Assembly: GCA_031553225.1 (NCBI GenBank)
Contig: JAVBLU010000037.1
Coordinates: forward strand, 1-21,152
From: JAVBLU01 sp031553225
GTDB lineage: Bacteria; Bacillota; Clostridia; Christensenellales; UBA1750
DNA: 21,152 nucleotides
Direction: 5' to 3'
Below, piece by piece: positions 6,588-13,843 of the stretch. A program made the position numbers and the translations under genes. Below the pieces are notes generated by a model. It saw only the letters and a program-made list of their open reading frames with translations. It was not told the DNA's origin and did not search any database. Each line of letters opens with the position of its first letter. Position 1 is the first letter of the stretch.

Positions 6588-8345
6588 ATGTTCTCGATCG
6601 CTGGATGGGCGCACGGCAGCGTTGCCGGAGAGGAGCGCGGCGTGGCGCTTATGCATATGATGTCGGCGCAGCTGCGCGCCCCGCTGAAAGGCCAGGCTGT
6701 GCTGCCGGGCATAGCGCTTGCGCAGGGCGGCGGCGAGCTGGCCACGGTGAAGCTGGACGATCGCTGGGTGGTGGCCGCGGCCGACGGCTTCATCACGAAC
6801 CAGGGGGAGCTGGACGATGGCTGGGACGCACCCGCCACGCCCGCGCAGAGCGTTCTTGCGGCATATCTGAAGCATGGCGCGGGGTTTTGCGCAAAGCTGC
6901 GCGGCGCGTTTTCCGCGGCCGTTTGGGACGGCGAAAAGCGTGCGCTGCTGCTCGTGCGCGATCCGCTCGGGCTGCGCCCTCTCTTCTACACCACCGACGC
7001 GCGCGGTACGCGCTTTGCCTCCTCGCTGGACGCGCTGCTCACCGCGCCGGGGGTGCGCCGGCACCTCTCGCGCGAGGGCGTGGCGCAGCTGCTTGGCCTC
7101 GGCCCGGCGCGCATGCCCGGGGAGACGCCTCTTACGGGCATCCGGGAGGTGCCTGCCGGATGCATGCTCACCTGCACGGAGGCGGATGGTCAGCGCATCA
7201 GCCGCTACTGGAAACTGCAGCCCTCGTGCTTTGAGGGAACCGAGCGGGACGCCGCCGAGCGGGTGCTGGAGTTGCTCACGCAGTCCGTAGCCGCCCACGC
7301 GCCAAGTCTGCCCGTGGCATTCCTGTCCGGCGGCCTGGACTCCTCGCTTCTGTGTGCGCTGGCAGCGCCGCACTATCGAGCGCTTGGGGAGCGGCTGCGC
7401 ACCTACTCCATCGACTATGCCTCCCCCACCGCCACGGACGACTATCTCGTGTCGGACGACCGGCCTTACGTCCGGCAGATGGCCTCGTTTCTGGACACGG
7501 ACCACCGGCAGGTGGTCGCCACTGCCAACGGCCTTGCGCGCGCACTCACAGACGCGCTGCGCGCCCGGTGCCTGCCCGGCATGGCAGATGTGGACGCCAG
7601 CCTTCTGCTGCTGTGCCGTGCCGCACGCGGCTCTTGCGTGATGCTGGGCGAGGGCGCGGACGAGATCTTTGGCGGCTATCCTTGGTACCACCGCCCGGAG
7701 CTGTACACGCTCCCCACCTTTCCCTGGTCGCCCGAGATGGCGCTGCGTCAAACGCTGCTTCACCCGCAGCTGCGCGGCAAGCTGAACCTTGCCGAGCTTG
7801 CGCGCGAGCGTTTTGAAGCGCTGCTGGCCGAAGCGGAGGTGGAGGAGGAAAACCCCGCGCTGGAGCGCCGCCGGCGGCTTCAGTACGTGTGCCTGTCCAC
7901 CTTTGGCGCAAATCTTTTGGAGCGGGCCGACCGCATGTCGGCTTTCTACGGAAGCGAAGCGCGCCTGCCCTTTATGGACACAGAGCTCGTGCAGCTGTGC
8001 TACAGCCTCCCATGGCGCATCCTGGACGCGGGCAACACGCCCAAAGGCGTTCTGCGGCTGGCCGCAAAGGAACTTCTTCCGCCGGAGATTTGCCAAAGGC
8101 GCAAGTCGCCCTTCCCCAAAACCACCGATCCCGCCTACGAATACGCCGTGCGCGGGCTGCTCGCGCGCGCGCTGGACAACCGCGACGCCCCGCTGCGTCA
8201 GCTCATCGACGTAGACGCCGCGCTCTCGCCCGCCAATCCCTCCGCGCCTTTCTTCGGGCAGCTCATGCGCCTGCCGCAGTTACACGGGTACCTGTGGCAG
8301 ATCAACGAATGGCTGATGCGCTTTGGCGTGGAGCTCGGCATATAA
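6588..8345 (+). CDS. Asparagine synthetase B-like protein with a degenerate glutaminase site
   Basis: The 585-aa product has the two-domain AsnB layout: N-terminal class-II glutamine amidotransferase domain (about 1-190) and C-terminal AMP-forming synthetase domain. The synthetase part looks intact: PP-loop SGGLDSS (246-252), GEGADEIFGGY (353-363). The RDPLGLRPLFY strand (123-133) is also kept. The N-terminus reads M-F-S-I-A-G-W instead of M-C-G-I-A-G-F/W, so the nucleophile Cys2 is Phe (codon TTC). The NGEIYN motif appears as DGFITN (65-70), losing the usual Asn and Glu. Glutamine hydrolysis should be impossible, so the enzyme would use free ammonia or another amine, or another acid substrate. 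The start is firm: GGAGG 7 nt upstream and an in-frame stop at 6573. It stands alone with its own terminator. Confidence 0.85.
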   Translation: MFSIAGWAHGSVAGEERGVALMHMMSAQLRAPLKGQAVLPGIALAQGGGELATVKLDDRWVVAAADGFITNQGELDDGWDAPATPAQSVLAAYLKHGAGFCAKLRGAFSAAVWDGEKRALLLVRDPLGLRPLFYTTDARGTRFASSLDALLTAPGVRRHLSREGVAQLLGLGPARMPGETPLTGIREVPAGCMLTCTEADGQRISRYWKLQPSCFEGTERDAAERVLELLTQSVAAHAPSLPVAFLSGGLDSSLLCALAAPHYRALGERLRTYSIDYASPTATDDYLVSDDRPYVRQMASFLDTDHRQVVATANGLARALTDALRARCLPGMADVDASLLLLCRAARGSCVMLGEGADEIFGGYPWYHRPELYTLPTFPWSPEMALRQTLLHPQLRGKLNLAELARERFEALLAEAEVEEENPALERRRRLQYVCLSTFGANLLERADRMSAFYGSEARLPFMDTELVQLCYSLPWRILDAGNTPKGVLRLAAKELLPPEICQRRKSPFPKTTDPAYEYAVRGLLARALDNRDAPLRQLIDVDAALSPANPSAPFFGQLMRLPQLHGYLWQINEWLMRFGVELGI

Positions 8346-8356
8346 TCTCGCTTCCC

Positions 8357-8397
8357 GAAAGAGCACGCCCCGCCATCCGGTCGGGGCGTCTTCTTTC
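8357..8397 (+). terminator. Intrinsic terminator after the AsnB-like gene
   Basis: The core stem ACGCCCCG (8365-8372) pairs with CGGGGCGT (8382-8389) around a 9-nt loop. It is flanked by outer arms GAAAGA and TCTTTC that can also pair, and the 3' side gives a T-rich TTCTTTC tail. It begins 12 nt after the stop codon. Confidence 0.8.
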
Positions 8398-8422
8398 GCC
8401 ATAACTTGGTACGAGTTGCCTC

Positions 8423-8451
8423 TTGCAATGGAAACACCCGTGCGGTATAAT
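8423..8451 (+). promoter_or_regulatory. Promoter of the Y-family polymerase gene
   Basis: TTGCAA (8423-8428), a 17-nt spacer and a perfect TATAAT (8446-8451). The start should be near 8458, about 50 nt ahead of the ATG. Confidence 0.8.
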
Positions 8452-8472
8452 TAATACAAACAACAGTTCTTA

Positions 8473-8486
8473 GGAATAAGTGTTCC
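8473..8486 (+). promoter_or_regulatory. Candidate LexA (SOS) operator
   Basis: GGAATAAGTGTTCC fits 12 of 14 positions of the Gram-positive LexA box CGAAC-RNRY-GTTYC. The right half GTTCC is perfect; the left half has two mismatches. It lies about 15-30 nt downstream of the predicted start of the polymerase transcript, where a bound repressor would block transcription. Confidence 0.55.
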
Positions 8487-8508
8487 GTCGATGAGAGGAG
8501 GGCGTCGC

Positions 8509-9780
8509 ATGACGCGCACAATCCTGCACGCGGACTGCAACGCCTTCTACGCCTCGTGCGAGATGTGCTACCATCCGGAATTGAAGGGCAGGGCGGTCGC
8601 CGTGTGCGGCGACCCGGATGCGCGGCACGGCATCGTTCTCGCCAAATCCGAGTTGGCGAAAAAAGCGGGCGTAAAAACAGCGCAGCCCATTTGGGAGGCC
8701 AAACAGCTGTGCCGCGACCTCATCCTTCTTCCGGCCAACTTCAAGCTGTATCTGCGCTTCTCCAATCTGGTGCGCGACATTTTCAGCAATTTTACCGACC
8801 GGGTGGAATCCTTCGGCCTGGACGAGTGCTGGCTGGACGTAAGCGGCGACGGCTTTGCGGGCGGCGTGCGCGCGGCGGACGAGATTCGCGCGCGCATGCG
8901 CACCGAGTTGGGCATCACCGCCTCCATCGGCGTGGCGGACAACAAGATTATGGCCAAGCTGGGCAGCGACATGAAAAAACCCGACGCCACCACACTCGTC
9001 TCGCCCGACACCTACGCCCGCAAGGTATACCCTCTGCCCGTCGGCGAGCTGCTGTACGTGGGAGCGGCCACGCAATCCCGCTTGAACCGCGTCGGCATCA
9101 TGACGATCGGCGATCTGGCCGCCTGCCCGCTCCCGGTGATCACCAGCCTTCTGGGCAAAAACGGCGAGCTCATCTGGCGCTTCGCGCGCGGACAGGACGA
9201 TTCCCCCGTGCGCCCGGCCGTACACGACGACGGGGCGGGCAAGTCCATCGGCAACTCCACCACCACTCCGCGTGACCTCGTCTGCGAGCAGGACGTGCTC
9301 ATGACCGTGATGCTTCTGTCCGAGAGCGTGGCCGAGCGCATGCGCGCGCAGGGCGTGCGCGGCCGCACCGTGCAGCTTTGGGTGCGCGACAAGGGACTCT
9401 CCTCCTTCGAGCGGCAGCTGCGCCTCCGCCGCCCCACGCAGCTGGCCGCGGAAATCTGCGATACGGCCATGGGGCTGTTTCGGGCCAATTACGCAATCGG
9501 CAAGGATGCGCCTGTGCGCGCGCTGGGGGTTCGCTGCGCCGATCTTCTGCCCGCGGAAACCCACGTGCAGCTCTCCTTTATGCCGGAGGACATCCTGCGC
9601 GAGAAGCGCGAGTCCATCGAGCGCGCCGTGGACGGTATCCGCCGCCGCTACGGACCTTTTTCCATCCGCCGGGGCATGATGCTGGAGGACACGCGCCTGA
9701 CGAACCTGTCGCCCAAGGACGAGCAGCAGGCCGTGGTGTTCTACCACATGTCCCCGCAGATCGGGCAGCGGGCGCATTAG
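8509..9780 (+). CDS. dinB: Y-family DNA polymerase, DinB/UvrX type (DNA polymerase IV-like)
   Basis: This 423-aa translesion polymerase carries the Y-family catalytic acids Asp9 (HADCNAFYASCE, 7-18, with Tyr14 at the steric-gate position) and Asp105-Glu106 (FGLDECWLD, 102-110; most DinB have SIDE here). The palm/thumb motif ASIGVADNKIMAKLGSDMKKP is present, as is a C-terminal little-finger domain. QLSFM at 354-358 sits where relatives carry the sliding-clamp motif QLSLF. The sequence is closer in style to the Firmicute UvrX/YqjW branch than to E. coli DinB, so the exact subfamily is open. Start: ATG at 8509 has GAGGAGGG 6 nt upstream; an earlier in-frame ATG at 8491 overlaps that SD. Consensus promoter and LexA-like box upstream suggest DNA-damage induction. 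Confidence 0.9.
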   Translation: MTRTILHADCNAFYASCEMCYHPELKGRAVAVCGDPDARHGIVLAKSELAKKAGVKTAQPIWEAKQLCRDLILLPANFKLYLRFSNLVRDIFSNFTDRVESFGLDECWLDVSGDGFAGGVRAADEIRARMRTELGITASIGVADNKIMAKLGSDMKKPDATTLVSPDTYARKVYPLPVGELLYVGAATQSRLNRVGIMTIGDLAACPLPVITSLLGKNGELIWRFARGQDDSPVRPAVHDDGAGKSIGNSTTTPRDLVCEQDVLMTVMLLSESVAERMRAQGVRGRTVQLWVRDKGLSSFERQLRLRRPTQLAAEICDTAMGLFRANYAIGKDAPVRALGVRCADLLPAETHVQLSFMPEDILREKRESIERAVDGIRRRYGPFSIRRGMMLEDTRLTNLSPKDEQQAVVFYHMSPQIGQRAH

Positions 9781-9828
9781 GCGGGGGATGCGAAAGAAGT
9801 ACGCCCTCCGGCGGTTCCTTTCTTAAGA

Positions 9829-9866
9829 GAACAGCAAACCCCAAATGCCCGTTCGGGCATTTGGGG
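9829..9866 (-). terminator. Hairpin terminator between convergent dinB and Dabb genes
   Basis: A perfect 12-bp stem, CCCCAAATGCCC (9839-9850) with its complement (9855-9866), closes a 4-nt loop. Read leftward it is followed by TTTGCTGTT, so it best ends the leftward Dabb gene. Read rightward it has no T-run. A weaker T-rich stem-loop near 9792-9825 could serve dinB. Confidence 0.65.
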
Positions 9867-9936
9867 ATGTGAGCATGCGCACGAGTGAACGCGGAAACCC
9901 ATGAACGCGATTTTGCTGCGCCCAGGCAGGGCGGGG

Positions 9937-10224
9937 CTACATGTCATAATCCAGCGACACGGAGTCGGAACGCACCTCGTGCATGTATTCGCGCACGGGC
10001 ACGTGCGCCGGATGTGTCTGATAGGCCTCAAGCGAGGCGCGCGAGTCGAATACGGTGAGCAGAGCCACGTCAAAGGAGCGCTGGGAATGCAGAAAGTCCT
10101 GCCCGACCTCCACCTCCAGAAGCCCTGGTATTTTTCCCCGGAGCGAGGATAGCGTGGCGATCGTACGGGTGATCACCTCGGGCGTAGGCGTCTTCAGCTT
10201 GAACAATACGACGTGACGAACCAT
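9937..10224 (-). CDS. Dabb-domain (stress-responsive alpha/beta barrel) protein
   Basis: This 95-aa ferredoxin-like dimeric barrel protein of the Dabb family starts with MVRHVVLFKLK, the standard opening of the family, and keeps the central GLLEVEVGQDF segment, the FDVALLTVFDS strand and the HPAHVPVREYMHEV region. Family members include plant stress proteins and small cyclase-like or monooxygenase-like enzymes; no specific reaction can be inferred. Start: ATG at 10224 with AAGGGGCG about 8 nt upstream. The long upstream extension of the frame has no family resemblance and covers the divergent promoters. It is a single-gene unit divergent from the esterase operon. Confidence 0.85.
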   Translation of the reverse strand: MVRHVVLFKLKTPTPEVITRTIATLSSLRGKIPGLLEVEVGQDFLHSQRSFDVALLTVFDSRASLEAYQTHPAHVPVREYMHEVRSDSVSLDYDM

Positions 10225-10263
10225 GGTTTTATCGCCCCTTTTGCGGCATTGCGCCGCACACGG

Positions 10264-10292
10264 ATTGTAGCACAAGGCTGACAGGGCGGCAA
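10264..10292 (-). promoter_or_regulatory. Promoter of the Dabb gene
   Basis: The minus strand carries TTGCCG (10292-10287), a 17-nt spacer and TACAAT (10269-10264) with an extended TGC. It overlaps the divergent esterase promoter. Confidence 0.6.
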
Positions 10293-10307
10293 GTGCTATG
10301 GTATACT
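10278..10307 (+). promoter_or_regulatory. Promoter of the esterase - aldo/keto reductase operon
   Basis: CTGACA (10278-10283), an 18-nt spacer and TATACT (10302-10307) with an extended TGG before the -10. Both hexamers match the consensus at five of six positions. Confidence 0.65.
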
Positions 10308-10346
10308 GTGGGAAAGCCGCGTGCGGCAAGAAGGGAGCCGATGACC

Positions 10347-11309
10347 ATGCCACTGGTGGACAAGCCCTTAAAAGAGCTCTACGCTTACACGGGCGTAAAC
10401 CCCCGTCCCGCGGACCACGACGCCTACTGGGCGCAATCGCTGGCCGAAATGAAGGCGATGGATGCAAACGTCGAGCTGGTCCCGTCCGCGTTTCAAACGG
10501 ATTTCGCCGAATGCTTCGACCTTTGGTTTACCGGCGTTGGCGGCGCGCGCGTATACGCCATGTATCTGCGGCCCAAGAACGCCCGCGGCAAGCATCCGGC
10601 CGTCGTGCAGTTCCACGGCTACACGGGAAACGCGGGCGACTGGCACAGCAAGCTGTGCTTCGTGGCGGCGGGTTTCTCGGTGGCGGCGCTGGACGCGCGC
10701 GGCCAGGGCGGCAAATCCGAGGACGTAGGCGGCGTACAAGGCACCACGATGCGCGGTCAGATCATCCGCGGCCTGTCCGACCCGGATCCGAAGAAGCTCC
10801 TCTTCCGCTCCATTTTTTTGGACACGGCCCAGCTGGCGGGCATCGTGATGAACATGCCCGAGGTGGACGAGGGCCGCGTGGGCGCCATGGGCGGATCGCA
10901 GGGCGGCGGACTGACGCTTGCCTGCGCCTCGCTCGAGCCCCGCATCGCCCGCGCTGCGCCCAACTGTCCCTTCCTGTGCGACTACAAGCGCGTATGGGAC
11001 ATGGACCTGTGCAAGGGCGCCTACGAGGAACTGGGCACCTATTTCCGCCAATTTGACCCGCAGCACGAGCGGGAAACCGAGCTGTTCGGCAAACTCGGCT
11101 ACATTGACGCGCAGCATCTCGCGCCCCGCATCAAGGGCGAGGTGCTCATGAGCACGGGCCTGATGGACACGATCTGCCCGCCCTCCACGCAGTTCGCCGC
11201 GTACAACAAGATCACCAGCAAAAAGAACGTGCTCATCTATCCTGATTTCGCGCACGAGAACTATCCCGGCTCCAGCGACGCCGTCTTTCAATTCATGATG
11301 AAGTTGTAG
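10347..11309 (+). CDS. Acetyl esterase of the CE7 family (acetyl xylan esterase / cephalosporin-C deacetylase)
   Basis: This 320-aa alpha/beta hydrolase has the usual CE7 length. All CE7 signatures are present: RGQ (118-120, in DARGQGGKSED), GGSQGG with nucleophile Ser184, Asp274 (GLMDTICPP) and the HE pair with His303 (DFAHENYPG). Family enzymes remove acetyl groups from short xylo-oligosaccharides and other small acetylated compounds in the cytoplasm. There is no signal peptide, consistent with action on imported substrates. Start: ATG at 10347 lies 9 nt after GGGAG; another ATG at 10341 is too close to it (3 nt). It is first in a two-gene operon, with the aldo/keto reductase 16 nt downstream. 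Confidence 0.9.
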   Translation: MPLVDKPLKELYAYTGVNPRPADHDAYWAQSLAEMKAMDANVELVPSAFQTDFAECFDLWFTGVGGARVYAMYLRPKNARGKHPAVVQFHGYTGNAGDWHSKLCFVAAGFSVAALDARGQGGKSEDVGGVQGTTMRGQIIRGLSDPDPKKLLFRSIFLDTAQLAGIVMNMPEVDEGRVGAMGGSQGGGLTLACASLEPRIARAAPNCPFLCDYKRVWDMDLCKGAYEELGTYFRQFDPQHERETELFGKLGYIDAQHLAPRIKGEVLMSTGLMDTICPPSTQFAAYNKITSKKNVLIYPDFAHENYPGSSDAVFQFMMKL

Positions 11310-11325
11310 AAAACAGGAGGCCCCC

Positions 11326-12321
11326 ATGCCGTACACTGCGCAAGAAACCCGTTATGAAAAAATGGCCTATCGCCGCTGCGGGCGCAGCGGTATCGTGCTG
11401 CCTGAGCTGTCGCTTGGGCTGTGGAACAACTTCGGCGCCGGCTTCACGCGCGAGAATTGCTTCAATATGATGCGCACAGCCTTCGATCACGGCATTTGCC
11501 ATTTCGATCTGGCGAACAACTACGGTCCGCCCCCGCGCGCGGCCGAGGAAACCTTTGGCGACATCCTTCGGCGCGACTTCGCGCCCTACCGCGACGAACT
11601 GTTCATCTCCACCAAGGCCGGCTACCGCTGCGGCGCGGGGCCGTATGCGGACTTCGGCAGCAAAAAATACTTGACCGCCTCGCTGGACACAAGCCTTCGG
11701 GCGATGGGCCTTTCGTACGTGGATCTGTTCTATCACCACCGCCCTGATCCGGACACGCCCGTGGAGGAGACGGCCGAGGCGCTGGCGCTCATGGTACGGC
11801 AAGGCAAGACGCTCTATGTGGGCATCTCCAGCTACAAGCCCGAGCAGACGGCCGCCATGGCCAAGGCGCTGGCCGCCTGGAACATCCGCCCGCTCATCCA
11901 TCAGCCGCGCTACTCGCTGCTCGACCGGTGGATCGAGCCGGAGCTGCTGTCCACGCTGGACGGTTTGGGCATGGGCTGCATCGTGTATTCCCCGCTCGCG
12001 CAGGGCCTGCTTACCGGGCGATACCTAAACGGCATCCCCGCCGACTCGCGTGCCGGTTCCGGCTCGCCCTTCCTTAAACCCGAACAGATCACGCCGGAGC
12101 GCGTGACGAAGCTGCGCAAGCTCAGCGATATCGCCGCCGCCCGCGGTCAGACCCTGGCGCAGCTGGCCCTGCAGTGGGCGATGCGCGACCGCCGCGTCAC
12201 CTCGGCTATCATCGGCGCCTCCCGCCCCGAGCAAATTCTGGACGACCTGGGCGCGGTGAACGCCCCGGCCCTGGAAGCGGGCGAGTTGGCGGCCATCGAC
12301 CAGGCTCTGCTTAACTGGTAG
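11326..12321 (+). CDS. Aldo/keto reductase, YghZ (L-glyceraldehyde-3-phosphate reductase)-like
   Basis: The 331-aa NAD(P)H-dependent TIM-barrel oxidoreductase resembles the AKR14 (YghZ)/Kv-beta group; the opening RYEKMAYRRCGRSGIVLPELSLGLWNNFG is characteristic in its pattern. The catalytic tetrad is visible: Asp61 and Tyr66 (FDLANNYG), Lys97 (STKAGY) and His138 (YHHRPD). The C-terminal IIGASRPEQILDDLGA region supplies the cofactor 2'-phosphate/adenine loop. The natural substrate is uncertain; YghZ reduces L-glyceraldehyde-3-phosphate and other toxic aldehydes. Start: ATG at 11326 with CAGGAGG 5 nt upstream. Cotranscription with a CE7 esterase suggests sugar metabolism or detoxification. Confidence 0.9.
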   Translation: MPYTAQETRYEKMAYRRCGRSGIVLPELSLGLWNNFGAGFTRENCFNMMRTAFDHGICHFDLANNYGPPPRAAEETFGDILRRDFAPYRDELFISTKAGYRCGAGPYADFGSKKYLTASLDTSLRAMGLSYVDLFYHHRPDPDTPVEETAEALALMVRQGKTLYVGISSYKPEQTAAMAKALAAWNIRPLIHQPRYSLLDRWIEPELLSTLDGLGMGCIVYSPLAQGLLTGRYLNGIPADSRAGSGSPFLKPEQITPERVTKLRKLSDIAAARGQTLAQLALQWAMRDRRVTSAIIGASRPEQILDDLGAVNAPALEAGELAAIDQALLNW

Positions 12322-12349
12322 CGCCGCGCATTGACGGCCTCAGCCAAGA

Positions 12350-12387
12350 AGGCCCCCGCGAGAGCCGTACGCTCTTTGCGGGGGCCT
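12350..12387. terminator. Bidirectional hairpin between convergent operons
   Basis: A 10-bp stem AGGCCCCCGC (12350-12359) pairs with GCGGGGGCCT (12378-12387). An inner GAGAGC/GCTCTT helix extends it. It lies 28 nt after the aldo/keto reductase stop and 22 nt from the stop of the opposing permease. Neither side has a good T-run. Confidence 0.65.
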
Positions 12388-12409
12388 GCCGTTTGGCCAG
12401 CTGCCTGGG

Positions 12410-13108
12410 CTACACAGCGGTCTTGCGAAGGAAGAGGTGGAACATACCCGCGGCAAGCAGCGCGCAGGCCGTCGCGCCGGCCGTCATATACACGCCGAAG
12501 GAGACGTCCGCCGCGCCGTTGTACAGCGCCTGCAACGCTTTTACCGGCCAATAGCCCGGGGCGACGCAGAACAGCCAGGCCTTCCAGTTGGTGAAGAACC
12601 ATGCCGCCAGCGGAAAGAGCACGATGAACCCGACGCCCTTCATCACCGCGAAGCCCTCCACCTTGTTCTTGGCCAGCGCGTTGATGAGCAGCGAGGCGAT
12701 GGGCACCTGCAGCGCACTCACCAGGGCGATGGCCGCCGCCTGCATGGCGTTAACCGGCACGCCGATGATGGCGATGGAGGCGACTGTGCTGAGCACGGCG
12801 ATGATGTAGCCGAAGCCCACCTTGAGCAGCACGTAGGCCGGGAGCGGCACGGGGGTGATGGCGATGGAGATGAACACCATGTCGTCGCGATCGTCCAGCA
12901 GGGAAAAGGCCGTCATGGCCCCGTTCACGTACCCCACGATCATCACGAGCATGGCGGCCAGCATGGCGGCCACATCGCCCACTAGAATGCCCTCGTTGAT
13001 CAGATAGCGGCAAATGACCGCGAGCAGCGGGGGCCAGATGAGCATCAGCAGCGTGAGCCGCTCGCGCACGATGTTCGCCGCTTCGTAGCGCATGAGCCGA
13101 ACAAACAT
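12410..13108 (-). CDS. ABC-2-type transporter permease (second permease of the TetR operon)
   Basis: The 232-aa protein has about six membrane helices: a short cytoplasmic start (MFVRLMRYEAANIVRE), then hydrophobic segments with the polar spot LLDDRDDMVF (about 70-79) typical of ABC-2 permeases, where the enzyme-facing loop includes a conserved acidic patch. No ATPase motifs. Its start is 3 nt past the stop of the first permease, so both are translated together and probably form a heterodimer. With the preceding ATPase it makes an exporter of unknown substrate under TetR control. The last gene of the operon; a bidirectional hairpin follows. Confidence 0.8.
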   Translation of the reverse strand: MFVRLMRYEAANIVRERLTLLMLIWPPLLAVICRYLINEGILVGDVAAMLAAMLVMIVGYVNGAMTAFSLLDDRDDMVFISIAITPVPLPAYVLLKVGFGYIIAVLSTVASIAIIGVPVNAMQAAAIALVSALQVPIASLLINALAKNKVEGFAVMKGVGFIVLFPLAAWFFTNWKAWLFCVAPGYWPVKALQALYNGAADVSFGVYMTAGATACALLAAGMFHLFLRKTAV

Positions 13109-13111
13109 GAC

Positions 13112-13843
13112 TCACACCCCCGTTTCCTGCGCGATGCGGCGGGAGAACCCCGGCCGCACGAACAACAGATAGATGAGCGCGCCCAGAACGGGCAGGTAGA
13201 TGTACCCCGCGACGATCTGCCAGGTGGGCACGCTGTCCATACACGCCTTGATGAGTTGCCCGCTGATGCCAGGCGGCAGGAGCAAAAACACGTTCTGCAC
13301 GGTGCTGGAGAACACGCCGAACGAGGCGAGCATGGGCGGCAGGCCGAACACCACAAAGTAGAGCATCAGCCGGATGATGATATCCGAGAACCCCTTGGCT
13401 CCGTATGTAAGGCCGATGCCGAGCACGGCGTGAAAGGACGTGGCGACCACCAGCGCCGGGAGCGCGACAAAATAGCGGAAGCTGATCCCTTTGGCGAGAA
13501 ACAGCACCACGCCCATGAACACCAGGGTGACAAGGGCGTTGCACAGTGATGAGAGCACTTTGGACAAAAGATACGCATCCTGTCCGATGGGGGCCATGAG
13601 CATGGAGTTGACCGTGTGCTCCTTCATTTCGTAAAAGATGCTCGCCCCGACGAGCAGCACGGTCATCACCACCGCGTCCATCCACAGGACGACGGGTAGA
13701 AACGGCTCTACCTCTTCCGCCTTCAAAAACAGGGCGACGATGGCGAACATGACCAGCACAACCAGGTTTGCGGCAATCATGTAGTAGCGCGCCAATCGCT
13801 TCATATCGCCGGCCAGCAGCACAAGCAGGTTACGAAGCTTCAT
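13112..13843 (-). CDS. ABC-2-type transporter permease (first permease of the TetR operon)
   Basis: This 243-aa protein has about six helices. The loop region FYEMKEHTVNSMLMAPIGQDAYLLSK (about 90-115) is the classic ABC-2 coupling segment, where an E-(K/R)-E-x-x-T motif precedes a 'plus-P-hydrophobic' stretch. Its start lies 14 bp inside the end of the ATPase gene, which argues for coupled translation and a fixed 1:1:1 arrangement of ATPase and two permeases. The pair resembles multidrug, lantibiotic-immunity or sodium exporters; which one cannot be read from sequence. Confidence 0.8.
   Translation of the reverse strand: MKLRNLLVLLAGDMKRLARYYMIAANLVVLVMFAIVALFLKAEEVEPFLPVVLWMDAVVMTVLLVGASIFYEMKEHTVNSMLMAPIGQDAYLLSKVLSSLCNALVTLVFMGVVLFLAKGISFRYFVALPALVVATSFHAVLGIGLTYGAKGFSDIIIRLMLYFVVFGLPPMLASFGVFSSTVQNVFLLLPPGISGQLIKACMDSVPTWQIVAGYIYLPVLGALIYLLFVRPGFSRRIAQETGV

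Noticed and set aside
6354..8096. Very long open frame antisense to the AsnB-like gene
   Set aside because: It is a GC-rich shadow: Arg/His/Gly-rich translation, no SD and no family motif, while the plus strand encodes an unmistakable AsnB-like protein.
6588..8345. Lasso-peptide cyclase (an AsnB homologue) as the identity of this gene
   Set aside because: No precursor peptide, leader peptidase or RRE gene is adjacent, and the asparagine-synthetase motifs and full length fit the AsnB family better.
8470..9777. Long open frame antisense to the Y-family polymerase
   Set aside because: It follows the polymerase gene in a mirrored frame and has no start signal or recognisable domain.
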